NCBI GenBank assembly: GCA_024695665.1
Contig: JAILHT010000071.1
Coordinates: 1-42,355 of the forward strand
Source of the DNA: Lachnospiraceae bacterium
Lineage (GTDB): Bacteria; Bacillota; Clostridia; Lachnospirales; Lachnospiraceae
Direction of reading: 5' to 3'
DNA length: 42,355 nucleotides
Shown here one piece after another: positions 23,348 to 32,456 of this stretch. A program made the translations under genes and the position numbers. Every line of letters begins with the position of its first letter. The stretch's first letter is position 1. Under the pieces are notes generated by a model. That model had not been told where the DNA came from. It did not search any database and saw nothing but the letters and a program-made list of their open reading frames with translations.

Positions 23348-24112
23348 TTATACCTCTCTGTTAATTACTTCCTGCGCCAAATTTCTGTAGCTTTCTGCTC
23401 CAACCGATTTTGGATCATAGATATTTATTGGCAATCCATGTGAAGGTGCTTCCGCAAGTCTTACATTTCTAGGAATAATTGTTTTATAAATTGTTGTATT
23501 AAGATTCTTTTTAACGTTTTCCACTACCTGTAAAGAAAGATTCGTTCTTGCATCATACATTGTAAATACGACACCTTCCATTGTCAGATGTTCGTTAAGT
23601 CTTTCATGAACAAGATCGATTGTGTTGAGCAACTGGCTCAATCCTTCCAATGCATAGTACTCACATTGTATCGGTACAAGTATGGTATCCGCTGTTGCCA
23701 TGGCATTTACCGTCAACATATTTAATGACGGTGGACAATCTATCAAAATAAAATCATAGTCATCCTTTATATAGTCCAATGAGTTTCTTAATATATATTG
23801 TTTGTCTTTTACATCAAGCAAATCTATCTCTGCTCCGGCAAGATTTACATTTGATGGTATAAGCCAGAGATTATCAATATCTGTTTTGACCAGGCACTGG
23901 TTTATGGTACACTCATCCAAAAGTAATTCATAAATTGTATTTTCAAGTTCGTTTTTGTCTACACCGAGTCCACTTGTTGTATTTCCCTGCGGATCGGTAT
24001 CGATAGTCAGAACTTTTTTGCCGGCTTCAGCAAGACAGGCCGATAGATTAATAGCAGTTGTTGTCTTTCCAACTCCGCCCTTCTGATTTGCTATTGCAAT
24101 AATTCTCCCCAT
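23348..24112 (-). CDS. soj: Chromosome-partitioning ATPase ParA/Soj
   Basis: 254 aa. The deviant Walker A NQKGGVGKTTTAINL (8-22), LTIDTDPQGNTTSGLG and DCPPSLNMLTVNA are canonical ParA motifs. It binds DNA non-specifically as an ATP dimer, interacts with ParB and in Bacillus also controls DnaA. AAGGA lies 8 nt before the ATG. An 18-nt inverted repeat (24159-24176, arms TTTACTA/TAGTAAA) lies in the leader and could be an operator. First gene of the five-gene segregation operon. Confidence 0.96.
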   Translation of the reverse strand: MGRIIAIANQKGGVGKTTTAINLSACLAEAGKKVLTIDTDPQGNTTSGLGVDKNELENTIYELLLDECTINQCLVKTDIDNLWLIPSNVNLAGAEIDLLDVKDKQYILRNSLDYIKDDYDFILIDCPPSLNMLTVNAMATADTILVPIQCEYYALEGLSQLLNTIDLVHERLNEHLTMEGVVFTMYDARTNLSLQVVENVKKNLNTTIYKTIIPRNVRLAEAPSHGLPINIYDPKSVGAESYRNLAQEVINREV

Positions 24113-24158
24113 CTCAAGTTCCTTTCAGTTATGATTATTTATTCTATCACTAGATTTT

Positions 24159-24176
24159 TTTACTAACTATAGTAAA
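24159..24176. repeat. Inverted repeat in the soj leader
   Basis: TTTACTA (24159-24165) and TAGTAAA (24170-24176) are perfect 7-bp arms around ACTA. It lies 47-64 nt upstream of soj. Symmetry and place suggest a regulator site; no binding protein is implied by the sequence. Confidence 0.35.
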
Positions 24177-24245
24177 AGAGTATTAAGCAAGACTATATAA
24201 AATCATTGTATTCCTATATCTAGATGGGTGTTTTTATTATTATCT

Positions 24246-24260
24246 TGTTTCACGATAACA
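24246..24260. promoter_or_regulatory. Degenerate parS-like site
   Basis: TGTTTCACGATAACA keeps the left half of parS (TGTTTCACG) exactly, but the right half is one base short and altered. It is probably a decayed or weak third site in the cluster. Confidence 0.35.
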
Positions 24261-24269
24261 GTTTAAAAA

Positions 24270-24285
24270 TGTTTCACGTGAAACA
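24270..24285. promoter_or_regulatory. parS: parS site (perfect)
   Basis: TGTTTCACGTGAAACA matches the 16-bp parS consensus in full. It lies between soj and the two-component genes, about 160 bp upstream of soj. Confidence 0.95.
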
Positions 24286-24355
24286 ATTCTCAAGATTTAG
24301 GGTTTCATTAATTTATTTCAAATCTCACATCCACAATATCTAGTTTGATAAATAT

Positions 24356-24394
24356 AAGGGATTAAAATGTTTCACGTGAAACTTTCAATCCCTT
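24356..24394. promoter_or_regulatory. parS: parS site within a terminator-like palindrome
   Basis: TGTTTCACGTGAAACT (24368-24383) matches parS at 15 of 16 bases. It is nested between outer arms AAGGGATT (24356-24363) and AATCCCTT (24387-24394), making a 39-nt imperfect palindrome placed about 40 nt after the stop of the response-regulator gene. Transcribed from the - strand it would form a long hairpin followed by a T-rich but broken tail, so it may also act as that operon's terminator. Confidence 0.8.
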
Positions 24395-24430
24395 TATATA
24401 ATATTCTATACTATATATAGATACTCAAAA

Positions 24431-25072
24431 CTAGTTAATATCTACAAGATTATTTCTTATAGCAAAAATAGCTGCCTGAGTTCTATCAGCAACGCTGATT
24501 TTCTTAAAAATGTTTGATACATGGTTCTTTACAGTACGCTCACTAATATCAAGTTTCTGAGCAATTTCTTTATTGTACATTCCAACAGCAAGATTTTTCA
24601 ATACATCAAGTTCTCTTCTTGTGAGTGAATCAAGCATTTCCTGATCATTATCTCTGGCAACAAGTCTTGCATTCATTGTAGGAATGAGACTTGGCTGAAT
24701 GTACTGTTTTCCTTCGAGAATATCATTGATAGCAGTCTTAAGTTCATCAGAACTTGAATCTTTAAGAACATATCCATCAATTCCGATATCAGCAGCCTTA
24801 ATAAGATATTCAACCTCATTATGAACTGTAAGGATGAGAACTTTAACTTTTGATTTCTTTGCTCTGAGTCTTTCGAGAACTTCAAGTCCGTTACAATTTG
24901 GCATGTTGATATCAAGTAATAAGATATCCGGTGTAATAGTTTCAAGTTTGCTTAAACACTCAAGTCCATCACTGGCCTCAGCTATAACTTTGTAATCACC
25001 TTCAAGTTCAAGAAGCTGTTTCAAACCCTCTCTTATCATTGAATGATCATCAGCAATCATAATGTTAATCAT
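24431..25072 (-). CDS. NarL/FixJ-family response regulator (DegU-like)
   Basis: 213 aa. The receiver domain has the acidic pair D8-D9, phospho-acceptor D54 (LLLDINMPN) and K104. The C-terminal LuxR-type helix-turn-helix (about 148-210) has LTRRELDVLKNLAVGMYNKE and SERTVKNHVSNIFKKI. The closing DRTQAAIFAIRNNLV closely recalls DegU. It overlaps the kinase stop by 4 nt (ATGA), so the two are made together. Targets are unknown. It lies between parS and rsmG, where Bacillus has noc. Confidence 0.92.
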   Translation of the reverse strand: MINIMIADDHSMIREGLKQLLELEGDYKVIAEASDGLECLSKLETITPDILLLDINMPNCNGLEVLERLRAKKSKVKVLILTVHNEVEYLIKAADIGIDGYVLKDSSSDELKTAINDILEGKQYIQPSLIPTMNARLVARDNDQEMLDSLTRRELDVLKNLAVGMYNKEIAQKLDISERTVKNHVSNIFKKISVADRTQAAIFAIRNNLVDIN

Positions 25073-26100
25073 TTTTGTTTTTCCTCCTTAATAGGTATTT
25101 TTATATGTATTTTTGTACCTTCTCCAATCTTGGACTTAATTTCAATTTCTCCTGAAAGCAAGTAAACACGCTCCCTCATCGTATTCATACCAAAACCGGA
25201 GTTATCATCTCTTATTTTAGAATCATAACTCTCAACATCGAATCCACAACCGTCATCTTCGATAAATGTTTCAATCATTGTCGGAGTGTATATATTCTTA
25301 ACAGTAATTGTTGTAGCATTAGCATATTTCAAGGAGTTATTACATGCCTCCTGAATAACTCTCAAAAGTGTAAGAGCAACAACCTGTTTTATCTTAGGTG
25401 ATTCGCCTTCAACAATATAATTTGTATGGACAACACCACGAGTCTCTATATCTGAAAGTGCTCTTTCTATGGTAACGTCAAGTCCAATATCATCAAACGA
25501 CATCGGCCGGAGATTATATATCATATTTCTCATTTCTTGTATAACATCCTTAAGAGTTTTGGACATTACCATAAGTTCAAGCTTACATCGAATCGGATCC
25601 ATTTCAATAAGTTTGGTACAAAGTTCAATCTTGTGAACCAGACTTGTCATAGTCTGAACAGAAGAGTCATGGAGTTCTCTGGCAATCCTCTGTTTTTCAT
25701 ATTCCTGAGCTTCGAGCAATCGTATATTAAAAAGCTCCTCATCACTGATATTATCATCAACAATTTTTTTACTGAGATTGTAATGTTTCTTTACAATCTC
25801 TATAACATTTATACTCTCATCATATTCCTGGCATAAATTGTTGTATTTTATCTGTAAGTTTTGCAGTGTATTAATGTGATTTTCCTGTTCGGATTTCAAT
25901 TCTTCCAATCTGCTATCATCGGAAGAGCTGACAACTACAGGTGAAAATATATCAACATTAGAATCATGTGAATTTTCGAGATACTCAATAAACTTGGCAT
26001 TCTCTGCAATCACAACATTAAGATTTTCTATATTCTCAAAAATCTCATTTCTCTCATCTGCAATTTCTTTAGACTTCTTTTCTAAAAATTCAATAACCAT
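25069..26100 (-). CDS. Cytoplasmic sensor histidine kinase (DegS-like, HisKA_3)
   Basis: 343 aa with no transmembrane segment. Residues 1-120 are charged, mostly helical coiled coil (with a Ser-rich break near 45-65). RLLEAQEYEKQRIARELHDS puts the phosphorylated His at 144, in a HisKA_3 dimerisation domain. The HATPase_c domain carries EACNNSLKYA (N-box), EDDGCGFDVE (G1) and GFGMNTMRERV. This is the architecture of DegS, a soluble kinase that senses cytoplasmic signals. GAGG 5 nt before the ATG. Its 109-nt upstream gap is AT-rich with a possible -10 (TATATT) but no clear -35. Confidence 0.92.
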   Translation of the reverse strand: MVIEFLEKKSKEIADERNEIFENIENLNVVIAENAKFIEYLENSHDSNVDIFSPVVVSSSDDSRLEELKSEQENHINTLQNLQIKYNNLCQEYDESINVIEIVKKHYNLSKKIVDDNISDEELFNIRLLEAQEYEKQRIARELHDSSVQTMTSLVHKIELCTKLIEMDPIRCKLELMVMSKTLKDVIQEMRNMIYNLRPMSFDDIGLDVTIERALSDIETRGVVHTNYIVEGESPKIKQVVALTLLRVIQEACNNSLKYANATTITVKNIYTPTMIETFIEDDGCGFDVESYDSKIRDDNSGFGMNTMRERVYLLSGEIEIKSKIGEGTKIHIKIPIKEEKQK

Positions 26101-26209
26101 GCAGACCTCTATTTAACTAAAAAATCATAAAAGAAAATTTTAAGCCTACAAATAAATATAACATGAAATTAGTACTAAAGGAAGTTTTTTGTTACAAATA
26201 AAGTTATTT

Positions 26210-26938
26210 TTAGCAAAGTGGTGTTTTTGAAGGAACCCCTGATTTTCTTGGATACTTCTTTGAACAAGTCTTTACTTTCTTTACAAATATAAGTGACCTG
26301 GAAATATCGGAATCAGGTAATGAATACTCGATAACATTCTCCTTTTCACCGCCAAGTAAATTTAAAGCTTTATTAGCCTGTACCAATTCCTCTTCTATAT
26401 TACCGGATTTATACGATACAAAAAATCCTCCAACTTTTACAAAAGGAATACAATACTCCGACAAAGTAGAAAGATTTGCAACAGCTCTTGAAACACAAAA
26501 ATCAAACTGTTCTCTATAAGAAGTATCTCTAGCCAGGTCCTCAGCTCTCGAATGAACAGTATCAATATTTTTAAGTTCAAGCTTTTCTATTACTTCATTC
26601 AAAAAATTGATTCTCTTGTTGAGTGAATCAGCTAAAGTGATTTTCAAATCTTCCCTAACGATCTTTAATGGTATACCGGGAAATCCTGCCCCGGTACCAA
26701 GATCAAGAACAGATGCTCCTTCTGGGATATCATATTTGATTATAAGCAAACACGAGTCTATAAAATGCTTTAAAACAACATCTTCAAATTCAGTAATAGC
26801 CGTAAGATTCATTACTTTATTCTTTTCTACAAGAAAATCATAATAAATGTATAGTTTTTCCGCTTGTAATTCTAAAAGGTGGATGTTTATATCATTAAAT
26901 TTATTCTTAATAAATTCTATGCATTCAATTTTTTCCAT
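26210..26938 (-). CDS. rsmG: 16S rRNA (guanine-527 N7)-methyltransferase RsmG (GidB)
   Basis: 242 aa. VMNLTAI near 42-48, SAM motif VLDLGTGAGFPGIPLKI (about 76-92), SRAVANLSTLSEYCIPF, and a C-terminal KKYPRKSGVPSKTPL are diagnostic of RsmG. It methylates G527 of 16S rRNA; loss in other bacteria gives low-level streptomycin resistance. It is last of mnmE-mnmG-rsmG, 9 nt after mnmG. Confidence 0.96.
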   Translation of the reverse strand: MEKIECIEFIKNKFNDINIHLLELQAEKLYIYYDFLVEKNKVMNLTAITEFEDVVLKHFIDSCLLIIKYDIPEGASVLDLGTGAGFPGIPLKIVREDLKITLADSLNKRINFLNEVIEKLELKNIDTVHSRAEDLARDTSYREQFDFCVSRAVANLSTLSEYCIPFVKVGGFFVSYKSGNIEEELVQANKALNLLGGEKENVIEYSLPDSDISRSLIFVKKVKTCSKKYPRKSGVPSKTPLC

Positions 26939-26947
26939 AAATCTATC

Positions 26948-28837
26948 CTATTTAAATTCATTACGGTTCTGTTCCATATAAACGAGTAAAACAGAAATAT
27001 CTGCAGGCGAAACTCCGGAAATACGTGATGCCTGTCCTATTGAAAGAGGCTTAATATTATTGAGTTTCTGAACAGCTTCTTTTCGAAGACCGTAAACCTT
27101 ATCATATGAAAAGTCGACAGGAAGTTTCTTTCCCTCGAGCTTTTTGAACTGTTCAACCTGTTTGAACTGACGATCAATATATCCGCTATATTTTATATTG
27201 ATATTTACCTGTTCCCTGACATCATCGGAAAGATCAGGTCTCTCCGGATCCAAAGGAGCAAGTGCATCATAGTTTAACTCAGGACGTCTGATAAGTTCGA
27301 TCATCTTTGTACCTGTGTTAAGTGGAGTACTATCATATTTGGACAATACTTCCTGTGCTTTTTTGTTAGCACCGATAACAATAGTAGAAAGTCTCTCAAT
27401 CTCATCTGCAATGAGTTTCTTCTTATTTAAAACGTATTCATATCTCTCATCTGATATAAGTCCAACTTCATGTCCTATCTCTGAAAGTCTCAAATCGGCA
27501 TTATCCTGTCTCAAAAGGAGACGATATTCCGCTCTTGAAGTCATCATTCGGTAAGGTTCGTGATTTTCTTTTGTTACAAGATCATCTATAAGAACTCCTA
27601 TATAAGCATCGGATCTCTTTAAAATAAGAGGCTCCTTGCCTTGAAGTTTTCTCGCAGCATTTATACCTGCGATCAGACCTTGTGCTCCGGCTTCCTCATA
27701 ACCGGAACTTCCGATAAACTGACCTCCACTGAAAAGGCCATGTATATTTTTAAATTCCAGAGAAGAGTAAAGCTGATTTGGATTTATACAATCATACTCG
27801 ATAGCATATGCATTTTTTACAATCTTTGCATTCTCAAGTCCCGGAACTGTTCTATACATATCAATCTGAACATCCTCAGGAAGTGAGCTGGACATTCCAC
27901 CGACATACATCTCATTGGTATCAAGTCCTTCAGGCTCGATAAAAATCTGATGTCTCTCTTTATCAGCAAATCTTACGACCTTATCCTCAATTGAAGGACA
28001 ATATCTTGGACCGGTTCCTTCAATTACTCCGGCATAAAGAGGAGATCTGTCCAGATTTGCTCTTATTATCTCATGTGTCTTTTCATTGGTATAAGTAAGA
28101 TAGCAAAGTTCCTGTTCCTTCTGAACAGATTCCGGATCAGTAGTGAATGAGAATGGCACAACTCTCTCATCACCATACTGTGGTTCCATCTTGGAATAAT
28201 CTATTGTTCTACCGTCAATTCTTGCAGGTGTTCCTGTTTTAAAGCGGAATATCTCTACATTATGTGCTTTTAATGAATCTGTAAGATGATTTGCAGCCTG
28301 TAAACCATTAGGTCCGGTATAAACAACCATCTCACCGGTAAGACATCTTGCATTCAGATAAGTTCCGGTGCATAAAACAGCCGCCTTACATTCATAATAA
28401 GCCCCTGACAAAGTTTTGACTCCAATGATATTGTTATCATCATCGGTTACAATCTCCGCAACCTCTGCCTGTCTTATTGTAAGATTGTCTGTGTTCTCCA
28501 AAGTTCTTCTCATCTCAGTTGAATACCTGAGTTTGTCAGCCTGTGCTCTCAAAGAATGAACCGCAGGGCCTTTGGATTTATTCAACATCTTTGACTGTAT
28601 AAAAGTCTTATCGATATTTTTACCCATCTCGCCGCCTAAAGCATCAATCTCTCTGACAAGATGACCTTTTGAACTTCCACCGATATTCGGATTACATGGC
28701 ATGAGGGCAATGCTGTCCACACTTATCGTAAATAATACAGTGTTAAAACCGAGTCTCGCACATGCAAGCGCAGCCTCACATCCGGCATGACCGGCACCGA
28801 CAACACAAATATCATAGGCTTCATGAATATGTTTCAT
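26948..28837 (-). CDS. mnmG: tRNA uridine-34 5-carboxymethylaminomethyl modification enzyme MnmG (GidA)
   Basis: 629 aa. FAD-binding GAGHAG (14-19), then [44 protein letters not shown] and [16 protein letters not shown] are hallmark MnmG blocks. The C-terminal [19 protein letters not shown] is the helical tRNA/MnmE-binding domain. With MnmE it installs cmnm5U34 on tRNAs reading split codon boxes. 9 nt follow mnmE and 9 nt precede rsmG. Confidence 0.97.
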   Translation of the reverse strand: MKHIHEAYDICVVGAGHAGCEAALACARLGFNTVLFTISVDSIALMPCNPNIGGSSKGHLVREIDALGGEMGKNIDKTFIQSKMLNKSKGPAVHSLRAQADKLRYSTEMRRTLENTDNLTIRQAEVAEIVTDDDNNIIGVKTLSGAYYECKAAVLCTGTYLNARCLTGEMVVYTGPNGLQAANHLTDSLKAHNVEIFRFKTGTPARIDGRTIDYSKMEPQYGDERVVPFSFTTDPESVQKEQELCYLTYTNEKTHEIIRANLDRSPLYAGVIEGTGPRYCPSIEDKVVRFADKERHQIFIEPEGLDTNEMYVGGMSSSLPEDVQIDMYRTVPGLENAKIVKNAYAIEYDCINPNQLYSSLEFKNIHGLFSGGQFIGSSGYEEAGAQGLIAGINAARKLQGKEPLILKRSDAYIGVLIDDLVTKENHEPYRMMTSRAEYRLLLRQDNADLRLSEIGHEVGLISDERYEYVLNKKKLIADEIERLSTIVIGANKKAQEVLSKYDSTPLNTGTKMIELIRRPELNYDALAPLDPERPDLSDDVREQVNINIKYSGYIDRQFKQVEQFKKLEGKKLPVDFSYDKVYGLRKEAVQKLNNIKPLSIGQASRISGVSPADISVLLVYMEQNRNEFK

Positions 28838-28846
28838 TTGATTACC

Positions 28847-30220
28847 TTACTTTCCTACACAAAAACTCTTAAATATTTCTTCCATCAGATCGTCTTCCAC
28901 CGATTCTCCTGTGATGAGACCAAGCTTATCATAGGCATTCATCATATCAATCGAAAAGAAATCTTCAGGCATTCCATCATCTATACTTGCTATAACATTT
29001 TTTAAACTGTCATAGGCCATAACAAGGGCATCTTTTTGTCTGGCATTTGTTATGAAAACCTCATCATTTGATTTTATATCTCCTGACAAAAACATTTCTC
29101 TTATAAGTTTTTTAAGTTCCTCCATTCCGTCATTGAATTTAGCAGAAACAGGAATAACATTACAATCAAGTCTTTCTTTTATATCATCTTCTGAGACGAC
29201 CTGACTCAGGTCGGACTTATTTAAAAGAACAATAACCTTCTTGTCTGTAACAGCTTTTATAATGTCCTCATCATTTTGATCAAGAGGAACAGATGAATCG
29301 ATAACATACAAAATAAGATTTGAATTTTCGATACACTCTAAAGATTTATTTACACCAATCTTCTCTATCGTATCTTCAGTATCTCTAATTCCTGCGGTAT
29401 CTGTGATATTTAGCTGAAGTCCGTCAAAATTGATATGCTCCTCGAGAACATCTCTTGTTGTTCCGGCAATCTCTGTTACGATAGCTCTGTCATAACCAAC
29501 AAAAAGATTTAAAAGAGAAGACTTTCCGGCATTTGGTTTTCCCACTATGGCCGTATCGATTCCTTCTTTTAGAATTATACCGTCATTAAAAGACTTTATA
29601 AGTTTATCTATCTTTCCAATATGAGGAATGAGTTCTTCTCTAAGCTTTATAGGATAACCTTCGGTTGAAAAATGTTCAGGATCATCCAAAGCAGATTCAA
29701 TAAAAGCAAGCTCATGAATAAGAAACTTCCTTATTGAATCAAAAATATTGAAAAGATATCCACTAAGCTGTTTCATAGAATTTTTTAAAGCAAAATCATT
29801 CTGTGAATTGATAACATCTATTACAGATTCAGCTTCTGACAAATCTATTCTTCCATTCAAAAAAGCTCTTTTTGTAAATTCACCCGGCTCAGCAGGTCTG
29901 GCTCCCATTTTTATAAGAAGATCGAGTATCTTGTATGATACAACAAATCCACCATGACAGTTGATTTCAACAACATCTTCCTTTGTATATGAGTTTGGCC
30001 CTTTCATTAATACGACAAGAACCTCGTCGATTTTCTCATCATCGTCATATATGTACCCATAATGAACCGTATGAGATTTGAACTCGGTAAGTTTTTTATT
30101 TTTTACACTCTTAAAAATCTTGTCACAGATTGAAATAGATTCATCACCGCTAAGTCTAATAATACTTATTCCATTGTTATTTGTACCGGTTGCAATAGCT
30201 GCAATTGTTGAATCACTCAT
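28847..30220 (-). CDS. mnmE: tRNA modification GTPase MnmE (TrmE)
   Basis: 457 aa. The N-terminal formyl-THF-binding domain contains GTNNNGISIIRLSG. The G domain has GKPNAGKSSLLN (G1, about 223-234), DTAGIRDTED (G3) and NKSD (G4). The protein ends FCVGK, the CxGK motif with the catalytic Cys. With MnmG it makes cmnm5U34. GGAG lies 6 nt before the ATG. It follows the terminator of the rnpA-jag operon, so it likely has its own, weak-looking promoter. Confidence 0.97.
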   Translation of the reverse strand: MSDSTIAAIATGTNNNGISIIRLSGDESISICDKIFKSVKNKKLTEFKSHTVHYGYIYDDDEKIDEVLVVLMKGPNSYTKEDVVEINCHGGFVVSYKILDLLIKMGARPAEPGEFTKRAFLNGRIDLSEAESVIDVINSQNDFALKNSMKQLSGYLFNIFDSIRKFLIHELAFIESALDDPEHFSTEGYPIKLREELIPHIGKIDKLIKSFNDGIILKEGIDTAIVGKPNAGKSSLLNLFVGYDRAIVTEIAGTTRDVLEEHINFDGLQLNITDTAGIRDTEDTIEKIGVNKSLECIENSNLILYVIDSSVPLDQNDEDIIKAVTDKKVIVLLNKSDLSQVVSEDDIKERLDCNVIPVSAKFNDGMEELKKLIREMFLSGDIKSNDEVFITNARQKDALVMAYDSLKNVIASIDDGMPEDFFSIDMMNAYDKLGLITGESVEDDLMEEIFKSFCVGK

Positions 30221-30252
30221 AAAGACTCCATTAATTCAATTCATCGATAAAC

Positions 30253-30312
30253 ACAAAAAATAAACCACTGCAGAAAAGATATCAAAATAGATCTTATCAT
30301 GCAATGGTTTAT
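30253..30312 (-). terminator. Terminator of the rpmH-rnpA-yidD-yidC-jag operon
   Basis: On the - strand a 12-bp stem (30311-30300 with 30272-30261, one G-U) encloses a loop that itself contains a small GATAAGAT/ATCTTTTC hairpin, then a six-T run (30260-30255). It starts 6 nt after the jag stop. Confidence 0.75.
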
Positions 30313-30317
30313 CTCAA

Positions 30318-30941
30318 TTATTTCTTTAAAGTAACAACAACATATCTGTAAGGATCTTCACCTTCACTGTGTGTTGTAACATATTTATCATTCTGTAATG
30401 CAGAGTGGATAACTCTTCTCTCAAAAGGATTCATAGGCTCTAAAGAAACCGGACGTTTAGTTCTCTTAACCTTGTATGCAATGTTCTTTGCAAGATTTTC
30501 AAGAGTATCTTTTCTTCTCTTTCTGTAATTTTCCGTATCCATCTTTACTTTGTAATAATCTTCAAAGTTCTTATGTACGGCAAGGTTTGTAAGAAGCTGA
30601 AGTGAGTCGAGTGTCTGACCTCTCTTTCCAATCAAAACTCCCATGTCATCACCCTGAAGATCAACATCGAGAACTTTCTCATCCTCAGGCTTTGTAATGA
30701 TTATCTCAGCTTTGACTTCCATAGCCTCCAATACTTTTCCGAGGAAATCTCTTACAAAATCTTCTACAGAATCTTTCTTCTTGGCTTTAATAACAGCAGG
30801 TTTACTTCCAATTCCAAGGAAACCTGTGCTTCCTTCCTGAACAACTTCATATATAATCTCGTCGCTTGTAGCACCGAGCTGTACAGTTGCTTCTGTAATG
30901 GCATCTTCAACTGTTTTACCTGAAACTTCAATAAATTCCAT
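30318..30941 (-). CDS. khpB: RNA-binding protein KhpB/Jag (Jag-N, KH, R3H)
   Basis: 207 aa. The Jag-N domain (1-50, FIEVSGKTVEDAI and GFLGIGSKPA), a KH domain with GKRGQTLDSLQ as its GxxG loop (about 110-120), and an R3H domain (EPMNPFERRVIHSAL, SEGEDPYRYVVV). With KhpA it forms an RNA-binding complex affecting cell elongation and envelope stress in other Firmicutes. 13 nt after yidC. Confidence 0.94.
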   Translation of the reverse strand: MEFIEVSGKTVEDAITEATVQLGATSDEIIYEVVQEGSTGFLGIGSKPAVIKAKKKDSVEDFVRDFLGKVLEAMEVKAEIIITKPEDEKVLDVDLQGDDMGVLIGKRGQTLDSLQLLTNLAVHKNFEDYYKVKMDTENYRKRRKDTLENLAKNIAYKVKRTKRPVSLEPMNPFERRVIHSALQNDKYVTTHSEGEDPYRYVVVTLKK

Positions 30942-30954
30942 AAAACATTGCCTC

Positions 30955-32232
30955 CTATTTATTATTCTTTTCGTTAAATTCTTTTACAAGATTTGCTTTT
31001 GCGGAAAGACTTCCGGCTTTTGCCTTACTTCTAGCATCAGCAGCTCTCTGTAACTGTTCTTCTTTAGAAGCAGAATCATTTGTAGAGATTTTGGCTCCGT
31101 TTTCGATTCTTCTGGTGTTAAGCTTTGCAGCGTTGTTAATCTGGTTTTCAGAAATTCCCATTTTCTCACGCTTTTTCTTAAGCTTCTCACGGTTTTCCTC
31201 AATGATCTTATCCATATCAACATTTTTCCAATGACGATTGAGGGCATACTGCTGAGCAGTTCTTATAAAAGCACCGGCTGTCCAATAAAGGCCGACACCG
31301 ACAGGCAATGTAAAACAGAAGAACAAAGACATAAGAGGCATCATAGTATTCATTGTCTTCATCTGTCTTGCCATCTGATCATTTCCGTCAGTAGCTGAAC
31401 TTGGCATCATCTTCATATTGAGAACCTGTCCCAAATATGAAAGGATTGGAACCAAAGCGGCTGCAATAGTAAGATAAATGCTACCGTTTGCCCAGTTTGA
31501 CTGAATGATGCTGAGCGGAGAGTCCGCAATATTAAGTCCAAGGAAATAATCCATCTTGCTGACTTCGACCTGAGTAGTATCTATAATCGAAGAAAGAGAT
31601 GAGAATTTTTCCGAAAGTGTGTCCCAGTTTGAAGAACTGAGTTTGTTCAAAACATCGATGATGTAATTTTGGATAACACCATCATCAGTAGCGGTAAAAT
31701 CAACAGATACACCTGAAAGATTTACCTCAGAAACGAGTTCGGTCATTATATCCTTATAACCGTCAACTCCCATGATACCGTTTGCAAGCTCAAGGAAAAC
31801 ATTTTTAACTGAACTTACATAAGCCGGTACATTGTAAATAACTCTGTAAAGAGCTAAAAGTATAGGAAAGCTGATAAGCATATAACCACAGCTACCTGTC
31901 GGAGAAACTCCGTATTTGTCATAAATCATTGTTGTTTCCTGCTGCATTGCAGTCATGGAAGCCTGATCTTTCTTTCCCTGATATTTTGCCTGAACAGCTT
32001 TTATCTCAGGCTGCATAAGAGAAGAAACCTTAGCAAACTTCTGCTGCTTATAAGTGAGCGGAAACATACAGATATAAATGAGAATGGTAAAAATAATGAT
32101 GGTCAAACCGATGTTTTCAATTCCGAAGAGTGAAGACATTGCGGCATAAATCAAGTTCATTACCACACCAAGAAGCTTAGCAATAGGTCCCAAAATAAGA
32201 CCATTGTAAGCAGTCAAAACTATCTCTGACAA
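30955..32232 (-). CDS. yidC: Membrane protein insertase YidC/OxaA
   Basis: 425 aa, long for a Gram-positive YidC. It lacks the usual N-terminal lipoprotein Cys. TM1 is about 39-58 and leads to PLTYKQQKFAKVSSLMQPEI, then SPTGSCGYMLISFPILLALYRVIY (TM2, position about 117-140). A 100-residue extracytoplasmic insert with NVPAYVSSV...NWDTLSEKF separates TM2 from TM3. PLMSLFFCFTLPVGVGLYW is the last hydrophobic pair. A basic, likely ribosome-binding tail follows (330-425). The intramembrane Arg of canonical YidC (TILIRL) reads TILIYI (Y53). It inserts single- and double-span proteins. 14 nt after yidD. Confidence 0.95.
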   Translation of the reverse strand: MSEIVLTAYNGLILGPIAKLLGVVMNLIYAAMSSLFGIENIGLTIIIFTILIYICMFPLTYKQQKFAKVSSLMQPEIKAVQAKYQGKKDQASMTAMQQETTMIYDKYGVSPTGSCGYMLISFPILLALYRVIYNVPAYVSSVKNVFLELANGIMGVDGYKDIMTELVSEVNLSGVSVDFTATDDGVIQNYIIDVLNKLSSSNWDTLSEKFSSLSSIIDTTQVEVSKMDYFLGLNIADSPLSIIQSNWANGSIYLTIAAALVPILSYLGQVLNMKMMPSSATDGNDQMARQMKTMNTMMPLMSLFFCFTLPVGVGLYWTAGAFIRTAQQYALNRHWKNVDMDKIIEENREKLKKKREKMGISENQINNAAKLNTRRIENGAKISTNDSASKEEQLQRAADARSKAKAGSLSAKANLVKEFNEKNNK

Positions 32233-32246
32233 TTTAAACCTCCCTA

Positions 32247-32456
32247 TTATGGAACAGGATCATATCCTCCATGCGAAAACGGATTGCATCTCATAAGTCT
32301 CCACAAAGTGAGAAGACCTCCCTTTATCGCTCCGTGTTTTGTAATAGCTTCAAGAGCATACTCGGAACAGGTCGGCGTATACGGACACTTGGTAGTTTTC
32401 AACGGTGAAAGATATTTTCTATAAAATCTGATCAAAGCAATCATAATATATTTCAT
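32247..32456 (-). CDS. yidD: Membrane protein insertion efficiency factor YidD
   Basis: 69 aa. RFYRKYLSPLKTTKCPYTPT then CSEYALEAITKHG and CNPFSHGGYDPVP are the conserved YidD pattern with three Cys. A small amphipathic protein at the inner membrane that aids YidC. It overlaps rnpA by 4 nt (ATGA) and yidC follows after 14 nt. Confidence 0.96.
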   Translation of the reverse strand: MKYIMIALIRFYRKYLSPLKTTKCPYTPTCSEYALEAITKHGAIKGGLLTLWRLMRCNPFSHGGYDPVP

